25,064 nucleotides of DNA. Origin: Micavibrio sp. UBA5572. Its GTDB lineage: Bacteria; Pseudomonadota; Alphaproteobacteria; Micavibrionales; Micavibrionaceae. The position numbers were made by a program, and so were the translations under genes. The notes under the pieces were generated by a model. It worked only from the letters and a program-made list of their open reading frames with translations. It ran no database searches and was not told the origin of the DNA. The stretch is taken from positions 1 to 25,064 of the forward strand of contig DIMG01000011.1 of NCBI GenBank assembly GCA_002425415.1. The letters run 5' to 3'. Positions within the stretch are counted from its first letter, which is position 1. Every line of letters starts with the position of its first letter. Shown here piece after piece: positions 1-8,830 of this stretch.

Positions 1-145
1 CTTTTTTCACTACAGGTTTTTTTACTGCTGGTTTTTTGGCGACAACTGCTTTCTTCGCTGCGGGTTTTTTGACCGCAGGTTTCTTAGCAGCTGGCTTTTT
101 AACAGCTGGTTTTTTAGCTGCTGTTGCCTTTTTTGCTACTGCCAT
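1..145 (-). CDS. Histone H1-like Lys/Ala/Pro-repeat protein (partial, N-terminal 48 residues)
   Basis: The gene starts at an ATG on the minus strand (143-145) and runs off the left edge, so only 48 residues are visible. After MAVAKKATA the protein is almost entirely Lys, Ala, Pro and Val in short units of the type KKPAV/KKPAA, about five residues each. This makes a degenerate 15-bp tandem repeat in the DNA. A strong ribosome binding site, AGGAGA, lies at 154-159, eight bases before the ATG, and fixes the start. Such tails are typical of bacterial histone H1-like proteins (Hc1/Hc2 and AlgP-like), which bind DNA nonspecifically and compact the nucleoid; a low-complexity tail of another protein is not excluded. 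No globular domain is visible in this part. Function is inferred from composition only. Confidence 0.75.
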   Translation of the reverse strand, partial: MAVAKKATAAKKPAVKKPAAKKPAVKKPAAKKAVVAKKPAVKKPVVKK

Positions 146-186
146 GTTTGGTTTCTCCTGTTTGAGGTTAGAACATGATTCGACAC

Positions 187-214
187 AGTGTATCTCGAAA
201 TGAGAAAAACTCAA
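187..214 (-). promoter_or_regulatory. Putative sigma70-type promoter for the histone H1-like gene
   Basis: On the minus strand there is a -35 TTGAGT (209-214), a 16-bp spacer and a -10 TACACT (187-192), which would start transcription about 35 bases before the ATG at 145. A 9-bp inverted repeat, GAAAAACTC / GAGTTTTTC (204-212 and 218-226, loop of five), covers the -35 box. It may be an operator or the end of the trxA transcript. Four of six bases match in each hexamer. Confidence 0.35.
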
Positions 215-303
215 AACGAGTTTTTCATGACAGGTTTTTTAAGCCTGCTATGTGGCATGATGACAACAGGTGTATGAAATATATTTGTGGGGTAAACAAG
301 TAT

Positions 304-627
304 TTACGCTGTCAAATTTTCTACCCATAAACTGAGTTGTGATTTTGACATTCCACCAACTTTTGTTTCCACGAGTTCGCCATTGCGAAAAATCATAAAA
401 GTCGGTATGCCCCGTATTCCAAAGCGCGTAGGGGTTTGTGGGTTTTCTTCAATGTTGAGTTTGACGACTTTTATTTTGCCATTCATTTCGTTTGCCAACT
501 CATCAACCAATGGTGACATCATCTTGCAAGGGCCACACCATTCTGCCCAGAAATCGACCAGAACTGGTTCTGGTGAATTGAGGACTTCTGATTCAAAATT
601 TTGATCGTTGACGTGATTGCTGGACAT
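304..627 (-). CDS. trxA: Thioredoxin
   Basis: A 107-residue thioredoxin, a cytosolic thiol-disulfide oxidoreductase that reduces protein disulfides and is recharged by thioredoxin reductase. The active site W-C-G-P-C is at residues 30-34, preceded by VDFWAE, and the cis-proline loop GIRGIPTF follows in the second half. The length is the family norm. The frame stays open another 35 codons upstream, but the start was placed at the ATG 625-627 because AGGAGA (633-638) sits just before it and the family begins there. It is the last gene of the addB-addA-trxA run, an order common in alphaproteobacteria. A 119-bp gap after addA holds a likely promoter of its own, so it may be transcribed both from the operon and independently. 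Confidence 0.97.
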   Translation of the reverse strand: MSSNHVNDQNFESEVLNSPEPVLVDFWAEWCGPCKMMSPLVDELANEMNGKIKVVKLNIEENPQTPTRFGIRGIPTFMIFRNGELVETKVGGMSKSQLSLWVENLTA

Positions 628-676
628 ATTTGTCTCCTGATTATTACCCAAATATTTAAAAATGATTCTTTTATTC

Positions 677-704
677 CTTATAATATTGGCGTGAGCCGAC
701 TCAA
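677..704 (-). promoter_or_regulatory. Putative trxA promoter
   Basis: The minus strand reads TTGAGT (699-704), a 16-bp spacer, then TATAAG (677-682). The start point would be near 670, about 43 bases upstream of the trxA ATG. A perfect 14-bp palindrome, CAAGACAAGTCTTG (708-721), lies directly upstream of the -35 box. It could be a regulator site or a weak hairpin at the end of addA. Confidence 0.4.
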
Positions 705-746
705 AATCAAGACAAGTCTTGTTCCCGCCCACAATTAAAATTCCTA

Positions 747-3700
747 TTATATCTCAATGGGCATCAAAATAGCGCGATCTGTCCATAATAGGGCGCAATG
801 GATAGGTTTGTTTTTGTAAATATTTGAAATTGCAGACTTATATGCTCTGAGTTGGTCTTTGTATTCTTTCGGTATATCGTCAGGATTTTGTGGAGATGGG
901 CGGTTAGATTTAAAATCAACGATCAGAATCCTTGTCTCTTCTATGACTAAACGGTCTATTTGCCCCGAAAGGATTCGTCCAGACCCTATTTCTCCGGTGA
1001 CGGATACCTCTGCTAGCGAATCTGGTCCGAAAACAGAAGAGAATATTGGGTCATCGAGAATAGCCATGACTTCGGCGAGGATATTCTCCCTGATGTTCAA
1101 AGGAAGAGTTTGACTGCTTTTATCCAGAAATTTTCTAGCCGCATTTTTGCGTTGTGCTGGTGCGATTCTGGGCAGAAATTCAAAGAGTCTATGGGTCAGA
1201 ATTCCGCGTTCAAAGCGATGTTCTTCTGCATTTTGTAAAGGGGAGAGTGATGGATCAAGATTTCGTCCAATCATAGATGGTTGTATATAATGGCGTGGAT
1301 CTGATTCTTTTGGCGGGGGTTGATATAACCATTCTGGTGCGACAGAAGTCTTATCTCTTCTGGATATTTCAGGTCGTAGGTTTATTGGTGAACTTTGCTG
1401 GCTTTCAAAGCAGCGGATCGTGCTGGAGGTTTCTTTGATTTCAAGGCGATTAAACGCATTTTGTATCAACTGATACCACGATAATTTATCACTTTTTTCC
1501 GAAAGGCCATTCGATCCTACTTTACCACAGATATAAAGGCGATCACGTGGTCGCGTGAGAGCCACGTACAGCAGGCGCAGATATTCTTCATAGTCTTTAT
1601 CTTTGATTGCTTCTCGTGCGTCTCCATATATGGGAGAGGTATTCTCTCTTGATGCAGCCCAAAGTGGGATTTGTTTACCATTACTGGCGCGTGCCCATAA
1701 AAATTTATTGATCTTGGATCCGGTTGGTTTGCTGGTTGTATCGGGCAGAAAGACAATTGGTGCTTCTAGACCTTTGGCTGCGTGAGCTGTCATAATTCTG
1801 ACCTGATTGCCGCTTTCTTTTTCTGTGTCTTCCAATTGGCGTTTGATCTGAATGTCGTGTTTTTCCAGATGGGTCACCAGATTTTCAAGGCTATAAATCC
1901 CATCTTGTTCAGCGGTTAGGCAAAAGCCAAGAAATTCATCCAATGGATCCATACAATCTGGCCCAAGCAAAGTTGCAAATGACCGTCTTGCTGAGCCTTT
2001 TGGGTCTTTCGGGCATGGGCATGATAATGTTTCATCAAAGAAGTTGAAGGGAGAAAGTCTCCTCGCTTGTTCAATCTTTTTGTCCAGCCATGTGATGATG
2101 TTTTGATCCAGTGTTTGTCGGGATTTATCCCACAAACTTTGGTTTGATTTTCTATTTAAAGCCAAATTCATAACAGCTTCTTCATCCAGCCGGATGAAGG
2201 GAGATTTCAGGATGCATGCCAGAGACAAGTCATCTTCCGGCAGGCGGGCAAATCGCGCCAAAGCCATGCAGTCTTCAACTGCGATTTGTTCGCGTAAATT
2301 CATACGGTCTATTCCGCTGACCGCGATGTTGCGTAATTTGAGCTGGCGAATTAGATCACTAACCAGACTTCCTGTACGTGTACGTACAAGCACCAGAATG
2401 TCGCGTGGTTCGATGGGGCGGTTTTCCGAGACAAGGCGTTCACCGCTTTCGATCATTGCAAAAATGCGGTGGGCAATTTTGAAGGCAAGGTTATTGTCTT
2501 GTCCAGATTGTTCTGTTGCTCTTTCTGTTGAAAAAGGAAGTGACCATGTGGCATCGGGATTTTTAGAAGATGTTTTTTCAGTTGTCAGAACGTCCCATAG
2601 TTCGATCAGGCCAGATGATCCTTTGCGGTGGCTGTAATGGGTGAGTGTTTCGTTATGCGAAAGTCCCAATTGAAGTGCCAGATGGTGTTGTGAGAAGACT
2701 TCGTCTACCAATTTTAAAACGGGCGGTGTGGTGCGGAATGAAATATCAAGATTGACAGGATCTAATGTTCTTTTGGCCTGGGTTGATTTTTGCCCAAAAT
2801 AGTCATACATCCGTGTGAAGGCTTGCGGATCAGCCCCGTGGAAACTGAAAATCGATTGCTTTTTATCGCCGACGACAAAGATACTGCGCGGTGTTTTGCT
2901 TTCTTTCCCCCAGCCGGACAAAAATTCGGCGCTTAAATACTGGATAATCTGCCATTGATGCGTGTTGGTGTCTTGTGCTTCGTCGACCAAAATATGATCG
3001 ATGCCTTCATCCAGTTTGTAATGAACCCATTCCTGACCTTTTTCCTCGAGTAATTGGCGAGTTTTGATAATCAGGTCACTAAAATCAAGTGCGTTATGGC
3101 GACGTTTTTCCTGTTTGTAGCGTGTGATGGCTTCATGGGCGAGGGTCAGAAAATCGCGTGTTTGCTCTGCTTGTTTCAGGGTTGCAATTTCTTTTAAAAG
3201 TCTTTCAATCGTGTCTGCTTCCCGCAATATCAGTTCGTATTCCGCCGGATAGGTTTCATCGAATTTTTTGTAGAGTGTCCGCAAGGTTCTTGCTTGAGTA
3301 AAGAAAGCTTGTTCATACAGGTTTATTCTTTGTCTTTGTTCTGTTGGAGGCAGAGCAAACCAGTCAGCAATGCCTTGTCCTATTGCTGCATTTCTTGATC
3401 CACTTTCACACAATAATTTTGCGGTTCGCAGCAGGTCTTGTTTCGGGCGTGTGGTTAGAAATTGTTCAAGCAGGGATTCTTCCGTAGTGTCTGGCGATAA
3501 ATCCATCAATTCCAGTAAACTTCGGCGTAAAGTTTCTCCTTGTCCGTATTCGGTCAAAAAGTTTTCCAGTTCTTCTGCTTTGTCCAGAATGCCTAATATC
3601 GTATCTTTCAAATTGTCGAAATCGGTTAAAAGAGCAATCTGGTTAAAAGGTTTTTCAAGATGGGGAGCTTTTCCACATTCGATGTCCCAAATAATGGACA

Positions 3701-4235
3701 TGACTGATTTGGCCAAGAGGTCTCGTGCGTGGGTTTCTTCAATGACTTTGAATCCGGGGGTTAGGCCTGCTTCGATCGGGAAGCGTGCCAGAGTCGATTG
3801 ACAAAAGGCATGGATGGTCATAATGGCCAGTCCACCAGGCACATCCAAAACTTTCGAGAAAAGCTGCCTTGCTGCTGTTATCATTTGTTCTGTTGGATGT
3901 GATCCGGTGAGAGTTTGTAACTCTTCAGTGAGTTTTTTCTCCTCCATCATTGCCCAGTCACCCAATCGTTTCTGGATGCGAATAGCCATGAGGGCTGCTG
4001 CAGCTTTGGTGAAGGTGATACACAAAACCTTATGAGGCTCTGTGCCTGCCCATTGTCCTTCGGGGTCTGGTAGAAGGAGTCTGAGAACGCGGTTGGTTAG
4101 AACTGTGGTTTTCCCTGAACCGGCGGATGCCGCAACCCAGACATCATGTTGCGGGTTGGTGGCTCGCCGTTGGTTTTCGTTCGGGTCTGGTTGGGTGTCA
4201 GGTTGGTCGTGTAAAGCGAGTGGATTTGTTGTCAT
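747..4235 (-). CDS. addA: AddA, helicase-nuclease subunit of the AddAB double-strand-break repair enzyme
   Basis: A 1162-residue UvrD/Rep-type superfamily 1 helicase with a C-terminal PD-(D/E)XK nuclease. With AddB it unwinds and resects DNA ends to load RecA. Visible motifs in order are Walker A (AASAGSGKT, residues 35-43), motif II (ILVDEAQDT), motif III (VVGDKKQSIFSF), TAHAAKGLEAP, and motif VI (LLYVALTRPRDR). The nuclease shows GQID (Asp1094) and VDFKSN (Asp1107, Lys1109), followed by a KDQLRAY helix. The frame extends 16 codons further upstream, but that stretch is an Arg-rich read-through of the end of addB. The ATG at 4233-4235 overlaps the addB stop as ATGA, which indicates translational coupling. 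Length and motif set are normal for alphaproteobacterial AddA. Confidence 0.96.
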   Translation of the reverse strand: MTTNPLALHDQPDTQPDPNENQRRATNPQHDVWVAASAGSGKTTVLTNRVLRLLLPDPEGQWAGTEPHKVLCITFTKAAAALMAIRIQKRLGDWAMMEEKKLTEELQTLTGSHPTEQMITAARQLFSKVLDVPGGLAIMTIHAFCQSTLARFPIEAGLTPGFKVIEETHARDLLAKSVMSIIWDIECGKAPHLEKPFNQIALLTDFDNLKDTILGILDKAEELENFLTEYGQGETLRRSLLELMDLSPDTTEESLLEQFLTTRPKQDLLRTAKLLCESGSRNAAIGQGIADWFALPPTEQRQRINLYEQAFFTQARTLRTLYKKFDETYPAEYELILREADTIERLLKEIATLKQAEQTRDFLTLAHEAITRYKQEKRRHNALDFSDLIIKTRQLLEEKGQEWVHYKLDEGIDHILVDEAQDTNTHQWQIIQYLSAEFLSGWGKESKTPRSIFVVGDKKQSIFSFHGADPQAFTRMYDYFGQKSTQAKRTLDPVNLDISFRTTPPVLKLVDEVFSQHHLALQLGLSHNETLTHYSHRKGSSGLIELWDVLTTEKTSSKNPDATWSLPFSTERATEQSGQDNNLAFKIAHRIFAMIESGERLVSENRPIEPRDILVLVRTRTGSLVSDLIRQLKLRNIAVSGIDRMNLREQIAVEDCMALARFARLPEDDLSLACILKSPFIRLDEEAVMNLALNRKSNQSLWDKSRQTLDQNIITWLDKKIEQARRLSPFNFFDETLSCPCPKDPKGSARRSFATLLGPDCMDPLDEFLGFCLTAEQDGIYSLENLVTHLEKHDIQIKRQLEDTEKESGNQVRIMTAHAAKGLEAPIVFLPDTTSKPTGSKINKFLWARASNGKQIPLWAASRENTSPIYGDAREAIKDKDYEEYLRLLYVALTRPRDRLYICGKVGSNGLSEKSDKLSWYQLIQNAFNRLEIKETSSTIRCFESQQSSPINLRPEISRRDKTSVAPEWLYQPPPKESDPRHYIQPSMIGRNLDPSLSPLQNAEEHRFERGILTHRLFEFLPRIAPAQRKNAARKFLDKSSQTLPLNIRENILAEVMAILDDPIFSSVFGPDSLAEVSVTGEIGSGRILSGQIDRLVIEETRILIVDFKSNRPSPQNPDDIPKEYKDQLRAYKSAISNIYKNKPIHCALLWTDRAILMPIEI

Positions 4236-7189
4236 TCGTCTTCCCTTGTGTCGGTTTCTTCGTCTCCGCCTATGACAGACCATTCACCAACACGTGCCAA
4301 ATGGGCGTAGGCACGATCATCTTCATAAATGTGTTGGCCTTTGGGAGGGAAGGCAATATAGGGCGTTGTTGGGTCTTCAAATTGTAAAACAAGATTGAGC
4401 AATCCTTCTTCGGCTGCTGGTATAAGTTCGGAAAATGGTAATTTCTTTTGGCTTAGGCGTTTGGTTTCACCGTTATGGGCGACCTTCCAATATGCCAGTT
4501 CATTTATTTCCATTCTTTGTTCCTCAAAGCCGCCTTTGGATAAGATTAGCCCTTCGAGCGGTAATTGAGGGGATAATCCGTTGCATATCGAAACATTGGA
4601 TGGAGGTATGCCTGTTTTGTAATCGATAATGGCCGCCCCTCCTGTTTTTAGGCGGTCGATGCGGTCGGCTTTGGCTGTCAGGGTAAAGCTGCGTTTGGTT
4701 TGAGGGTTATCATAGATTTTGTAGAAACCTTCGATTTCTTGTCGCCAAGGCAATGCGTCTTTGCGCCATTCGGTTTCAGTAGAGATAAACCAATCGGCAA
4801 TTTTATCCATACGTGGCCACCAATAATGCCAATGGGGTGAGAGAGCTTCGACTTCAGAGAGTTTCTCTTGCGCAATAGTCATGAATAAATCTTTGGAATT
4901 TTTATCAAGTCCATGCGGTGTCTGTTGGACAAAGGATTCCAGGATATCGTGGATCAAAGTTCCGCGATCGGTGAAAATAGCGTCGTCTTCCAGAGGATTG
5001 ACTCTTTTGAGTCGGAGAATCTTATGAGCGTAGACGCGATATGGATTGTTCATCCATTTTTCAATCCATGTTGCCGAAAGCTTCTCAGGTCTTTTATAGC
5101 GCGGTGGGCATGGTTGAGGGGCTTCGGGTTTTGTATAGCGGGATGTTGGTGCGTCGAGTTCGCGTGTCCAGTGGATCAGGTAGGTATTTGTCCAGTCTGG
5201 TGTGTCTGCCGAGGCGGTTATGAGAGTCGAGAGACGTTGCAGCCATCTGGCAGGGACGGTCTCTGTGCCGTCTTCTTTGATGGCGCGGGTGATGATGACT
5301 TTCTCTGCGTTTAATCCTTCGGTAAAATCATGAGCTGACAGGCCGATGCTGCGTGCAGCCGGCGGCAGGCCGAATTTTTTACGCATCGGGCGGGACATCC
5401 ATGGGTCATGCGCTGGTTCTGACGGCCACATGCCTTCATTTAATCCTGCGAGAATCATGACATCGTGTTGAATAAGACGCGATTCAAGCTGTCCCAAGAT
5501 GACAATGCGCGGGTGGCGCGGTTGTGTTTCGCGAAAGGTTTCCTGAATCATCAGGTTGCGGATAATCCCCGCCCATTCATTTAAAGGCATGGGAGGGAGG
5601 TTGCGCGCTTCAATGATGAGTTGAGACAGTAATGTTGAAAGGCTGTTGCTTTCGGGTTGTGACCAGAATATTCTCTCTCCGCCAGCAAGGGATTCAATTA
5701 TTTTGGTGATTTCTATCAACATCTTCAGCGGCGCATGGATGCCGGATTGAAACTGGATCAGAGTATCGAATGATGCGCGAAGGATTTTCAAAAGATCTAA
5801 AAATTCTGTATTTCCTTGGGCTGTTATTCTGCGTTCAATTCCATTCAGTCCTGGTGCCGGTTTTGAACCGCGCAATATATCGCGTTCGAATTCTGCCAGC
5901 TGGAATTCTTGAGCCGTCAATGGATTGGTGAATAATGGGTGCTTTAAAAATTCCAGAAGAGGGATGGGCGCAAAGTCTTCTTCAAGCACTGTCATGAGGG
6001 TCGAGATAAAAATTCCCGATGGTGTGGTCATCAGGCTTTGTCCGGCACTATCGTCTGCGTCAATGTTCCAGCGTTTCAGAGCCGTTGTAACACGTCTTGC
6101 CAAAGCCCGATCAGGCGTTACAAGGCAAGCTGTTTTCTGTTCGTTGTTTAAAACTTCGCGTAAGGCTGTGGCAATAGTGGCGGCTTGTTCGCGGGCGTTG
6201 GCTGTTTCACAAATTGTAATGTTGTCGTGAAAATCATCAAGAGAATCGCTATCAATCAGAGTCTTGCCGAATGTTTCGGCAGGGCGCATGATGGCACGAA
6301 TCAGACGTCTGCGCGGTGGATCGTCTTGTTCACAGGATGGCCAGAGTTTGATATCTGCGCGGGTTTTTTTCATAGCTGTGAGTAAATTTTTCATGGTGCG
6401 CTGGGGATGGGTGTCGTCAATGACAGTCCAGCTTTCCTCATCCAGCCCTAAATCCAGACCCGGGAGAATTACGGCTCCTTGGGGGAGGTTTGCGATGGTG
6501 GTCAGCAAGTTGGCTGTGGTCGGAATTGATCCGGTTGACCCTGCTGCAATGATGGGTGTTTGCGGCGGATGCGCTGCCCATAATTCAGTCAGTGCCTTCA
6601 TTAGGAGGGCGCGGCGATGTGCGGGGTCAATTTGCCCGCGATGTGCCAGAATAAGTGGCCAAGCTGATGTAACAATTTCTAAAAAAACCAGGGTTTCTTG
6701 CCAATGGTTTGAAAAATCTTCATAGGGGACAAGCTCGGGCAGATTTGCAAAATCCAGACCTTCAGTATGAACCTGGTCTATCAGGGTTGCCAGATTTTTT
6801 GCCAAAGACAAACATTGATCAAAAGAGAGGTTAGAATCTTTTCTTTGGACTTGTTGTGCCAGAAGAAATTGTCTTTCCAATGATTTTATTGCCGGTGGGA
6901 TATCGGTGCTGTCTAGCCCTAATCCTGAAAGGGTCAGATCCAGCTCGTCAGCGTCAATGTCGCCTAATGGCTGTAATCTTGGTAACAGGATGGCTTCATG
7001 ATTGTTGAGTTCAAGAAACGCATCGCGCAGACCACGCGCTGCCCGTCTTGTCGGGAGAAGTACTCTCATTTTGGTCAGGTGACTTTGGCGGTCTTGTGTG
7101 TGGGGTTCAAGATTCAACAATCCTTGTGCCAGTTTCTTAAGAAAATTCTGACCCGAAGGAATGGTATAGAGTCCATGCGGTGATTGCAC
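4232..7189 (-). CDS. addB: AddB, nuclease subunit of the AddAB double-strand-break repair enzyme
   Basis: A 985-residue partner of AddA with a helicase-like fold and its own RecB-family nuclease domain. Near the N terminus LLPTRRAARGL occupies the position of a Walker A but is degenerate, as in alphaproteobacterial AddB, where the helicase fold is inactive. The C-terminal nuclease domain begins around YRVYAHKILRLKRVNPLEDD and carries TAKADRIDRL and AIIDYKTG (Asp856, Lys858). The start is a GTG at 7187-7189. It lies 27 bp after the pepA stop with a modest AACAAGAG upstream, and no better ATG is in frame. The stop overlaps addA by four bases. Expected length and context make the call firm; the exact start is less certain. 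Confidence 0.94.
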   Translation of the reverse strand: MQSPHGLYTIPSGQNFLKKLAQGLLNLEPHTQDRQSHLTKMRVLLPTRRAARGLRDAFLELNNHEAILLPRLQPLGDIDADELDLTLSGLGLDSTDIPPAIKSLERQFLLAQQVQRKDSNLSFDQCLSLAKNLATLIDQVHTEGLDFANLPELVPYEDFSNHWQETLVFLEIVTSAWPLILAHRGQIDPAHRRALLMKALTELWAAHPPQTPIIAAGSTGSIPTTANLLTTIANLPQGAVILPGLDLGLDEESWTVIDDTHPQRTMKNLLTAMKKTRADIKLWPSCEQDDPPRRRLIRAIMRPAETFGKTLIDSDSLDDFHDNITICETANAREQAATIATALREVLNNEQKTACLVTPDRALARRVTTALKRWNIDADDSAGQSLMTTPSGIFISTLMTVLEEDFAPIPLLEFLKHPLFTNPLTAQEFQLAEFERDILRGSKPAPGLNGIERRITAQGNTEFLDLLKILRASFDTLIQFQSGIHAPLKMLIEITKIIESLAGGERIFWSQPESNSLSTLLSQLIIEARNLPPMPLNEWAGIIRNLMIQETFRETQPRHPRIVILGQLESRLIQHDVMILAGLNEGMWPSEPAHDPWMSRPMRKKFGLPPAARSIGLSAHDFTEGLNAEKVIITRAIKEDGTETVPARWLQRLSTLITASADTPDWTNTYLIHWTRELDAPTSRYTKPEAPQPCPPRYKRPEKLSATWIEKWMNNPYRVYAHKILRLKRVNPLEDDAIFTDRGTLIHDILESFVQQTPHGLDKNSKDLFMTIAQEKLSEVEALSPHWHYWWPRMDKIADWFISTETEWRKDALPWRQEIEGFYKIYDNPQTKRSFTLTAKADRIDRLKTGGAAIIDYKTGIPPSNVSICNGLSPQLPLEGLILSKGGFEEQRMEINELAYWKVAHNGETKRLSQKKLPFSELIPAAEEGLLNLVLQFEDPTTPYIAFPPKGQHIYEDDRAYAHLARVGEWSVIGGDEETDTREDE

Positions 7190-7216
7190 TCTTGTTATCT
7201 TTCACTGGTTGCGTGA

Positions 7217-8743
7217 TTACTCGTAGTGGTCTGCGACCAGTTTATCGAGAAGTTTGACACCAAAGCCACTTGCAAACGGGACAGGACAGGTGGGTTTGGT
7301 TTTGGACATGGCAACTCCTGCAATATCCAAATGTGCCCATGGGCGGCCTTCATCAATAAACTCTTCGAGAAAAGCTGCGGCGGTGCAGGCTCCTCCCATG
7401 CGACCGCTGCCGATATTTTTAATATCGGCAAACTCAGAATCCATTTCTTTGCGGAAGGAGGGATCAAGTGGCATGCGCCAGATCTTTTCACCGGTTTGGT
7501 GTGATGATTTTTCAAGACCTTTCCAAAGCTTGTCATCATTGACGAACGCGCCGCAATGGTTGACACCGAGAGCAACCATGATTGCTCCTGTGAGTGTGGC
7601 AAGATCAATTATAAAGGCAGGATCATGTTTTTTCTGGATGTAGGTCAGGGCATCCGCCAATACCAAGCGGCCTTCGGCATCGGTGTTAAGAATTTCAACT
7701 GTTTTTCCTGCGTAAGACGTGACAATGTCGCTTGGGCGCGTGGCTTCATCCGAGATCGAGTTTTCAGCTAAGGCAACGGCGGCGACAACCGGCACTTTGC
7801 ATTTGCGCGAAGCTAGGGCATGCATTGTTCCGACAACTGTCGCGGCTCCCCCCATGTCCATTTTCATGTCCATCATTCCTTCGAATGGTTTGACGTTTAG
7901 TCCGCCGGAATCAAAAGTGATCCCTTTACCAACGAGAGCAAGGGGTTTTTGAGCCTTTTGTTTGGCAGATCCCATGCCATCCCATGTCATAATAACCAGA
8001 CGCGGCAAGTGTTCTGATGCTTGACCAACGGAGAGTAAGCATCCCATTTCCATTTTTGCGAGAGCTTTGTCATCAAAAATCTGAACTTTTACACCCAGTG
8101 GAGTCAGGGTTTTCTTGATGATTTCAGCAAAACTTTCAGGGTAGAGCTTGTTTGGAGGGGCGTTGACCAAATCGCGTGCTAAAAAGACCGAGTGAATCAG
8201 GTCTTTTTGTGTGGTGAATTCTTTTTCCAATGTTTTAACGGCGGCGGTGACAACCGAAATAGTTTTTACAGCGATGGTTTTTTTATTTTTTTCAACTGTT
8301 TTGAAGCTGTCAAAGCTATAAGCTCCCAATAATACACCCCCTAGAAGCGTGGTTACAGGGTTGGATGTTTTGCTTTTTAGGTCGTCACTATTCAAAAATA
8401 CAGCATCCGTGCAACCTAAGGCGCGGAGGGCGGAGGTTAGGGTTCCCCCTGTTGTTTCAAGTGTTTCCGTTGTTGTTTTTGATTTTGAACCAAGACCCAC
8501 AAGAATAACGCGCAGGAAATTTGCGCCTTTGGGCAAGGCAACGTTCAGGATCTGTCCTGCTTCCCCTTTGAATTTTGTCGAGGCGTTCAGGTGGTGGCTG
8601 AGTAATCCTGCGGTATCGGCATCAAGCTTGGCTGCAATTTTGGTCAATTTTTTGTCATCATATAGTGCCAGAATTGCGGTATCGGTTGAAGGTGTCGATT
8701 TCACAAAGTTGATTTGTGGAAGAGTTTTTTCAAAATTCATCAT
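7217..8743 (-). CDS. pepA: Leucyl aminopeptidase (M17 family)
   Basis: A 508-residue cytosolic M17 aminopeptidase that removes N-terminal residues from peptides using two metal ions. All known active-site positions of E. coli PepA are present with a constant offset of three: Lys273, Asp278, Lys285, Asp296, Asp355, Glu357 and Arg359, within VGKGITFDSGG and NTDAEGRL. The gene begins with two consecutive ATGs (8741-8743 and 8738-8740), and the first is used here. The Shine-Dalgarno sequence is weak. It is divergent from lptF across 87 bp, the same pepA/lptFG arrangement as in enterobacteria, and heads the run leading into addB, addA and trxA. Some PepA proteins also bind DNA as regulators; nothing here tests that. 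Confidence 0.96.
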   Translation of the reverse strand: MMNFEKTLPQINFVKSTPSTDTAILALYDDKKLTKIAAKLDADTAGLLSHHLNASTKFKGEAGQILNVALPKGANFLRVILVGLGSKSKTTTETLETTGGTLTSALRALGCTDAVFLNSDDLKSKTSNPVTTLLGGVLLGAYSFDSFKTVEKNKKTIAVKTISVVTAAVKTLEKEFTTQKDLIHSVFLARDLVNAPPNKLYPESFAEIIKKTLTPLGVKVQIFDDKALAKMEMGCLLSVGQASEHLPRLVIMTWDGMGSAKQKAQKPLALVGKGITFDSGGLNVKPFEGMMDMKMDMGGAATVVGTMHALASRKCKVPVVAAVALAENSISDEATRPSDIVTSYAGKTVEILNTDAEGRLVLADALTYIQKKHDPAFIIDLATLTGAIMVALGVNHCGAFVNDDKLWKGLEKSSHQTGEKIWRMPLDPSFRKEMDSEFADIKNIGSGRMGGACTAAAFLEEFIDEGRPWAHLDIAGVAMSKTKPTCPVPFASGFGVKLLDKLVADHYE

Positions 8744-8830
8744 TTTTGGCTCGCTTGGTTGTCGAGAGGGTCTGTTTCTGGTAGAGACAATAAGTAAGTT
8801 TAGCCTATTCCATTATGCTTTGAAGCGCAA

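Noticed and set aside
628..732. A 35-codon upstream extension of trxA
   Set aside because: The extension has no thioredoxin similarity and contains the likely promoter; AGGAGA lies right before the ATG at 627.
2194..2637. Long plus-strand frames opposite addA, including 2194-2637 and 3370-3801
   Set aside because: They are antisense shadows of a well-supported gene; composition follows the reverse complement and no domain is visible.
4236..4283. A 16-codon upstream extension of addA
   Set aside because: It is an Arg-rich read-through of the addB end; the ATGA overlap at 4232-4235 is the natural start.
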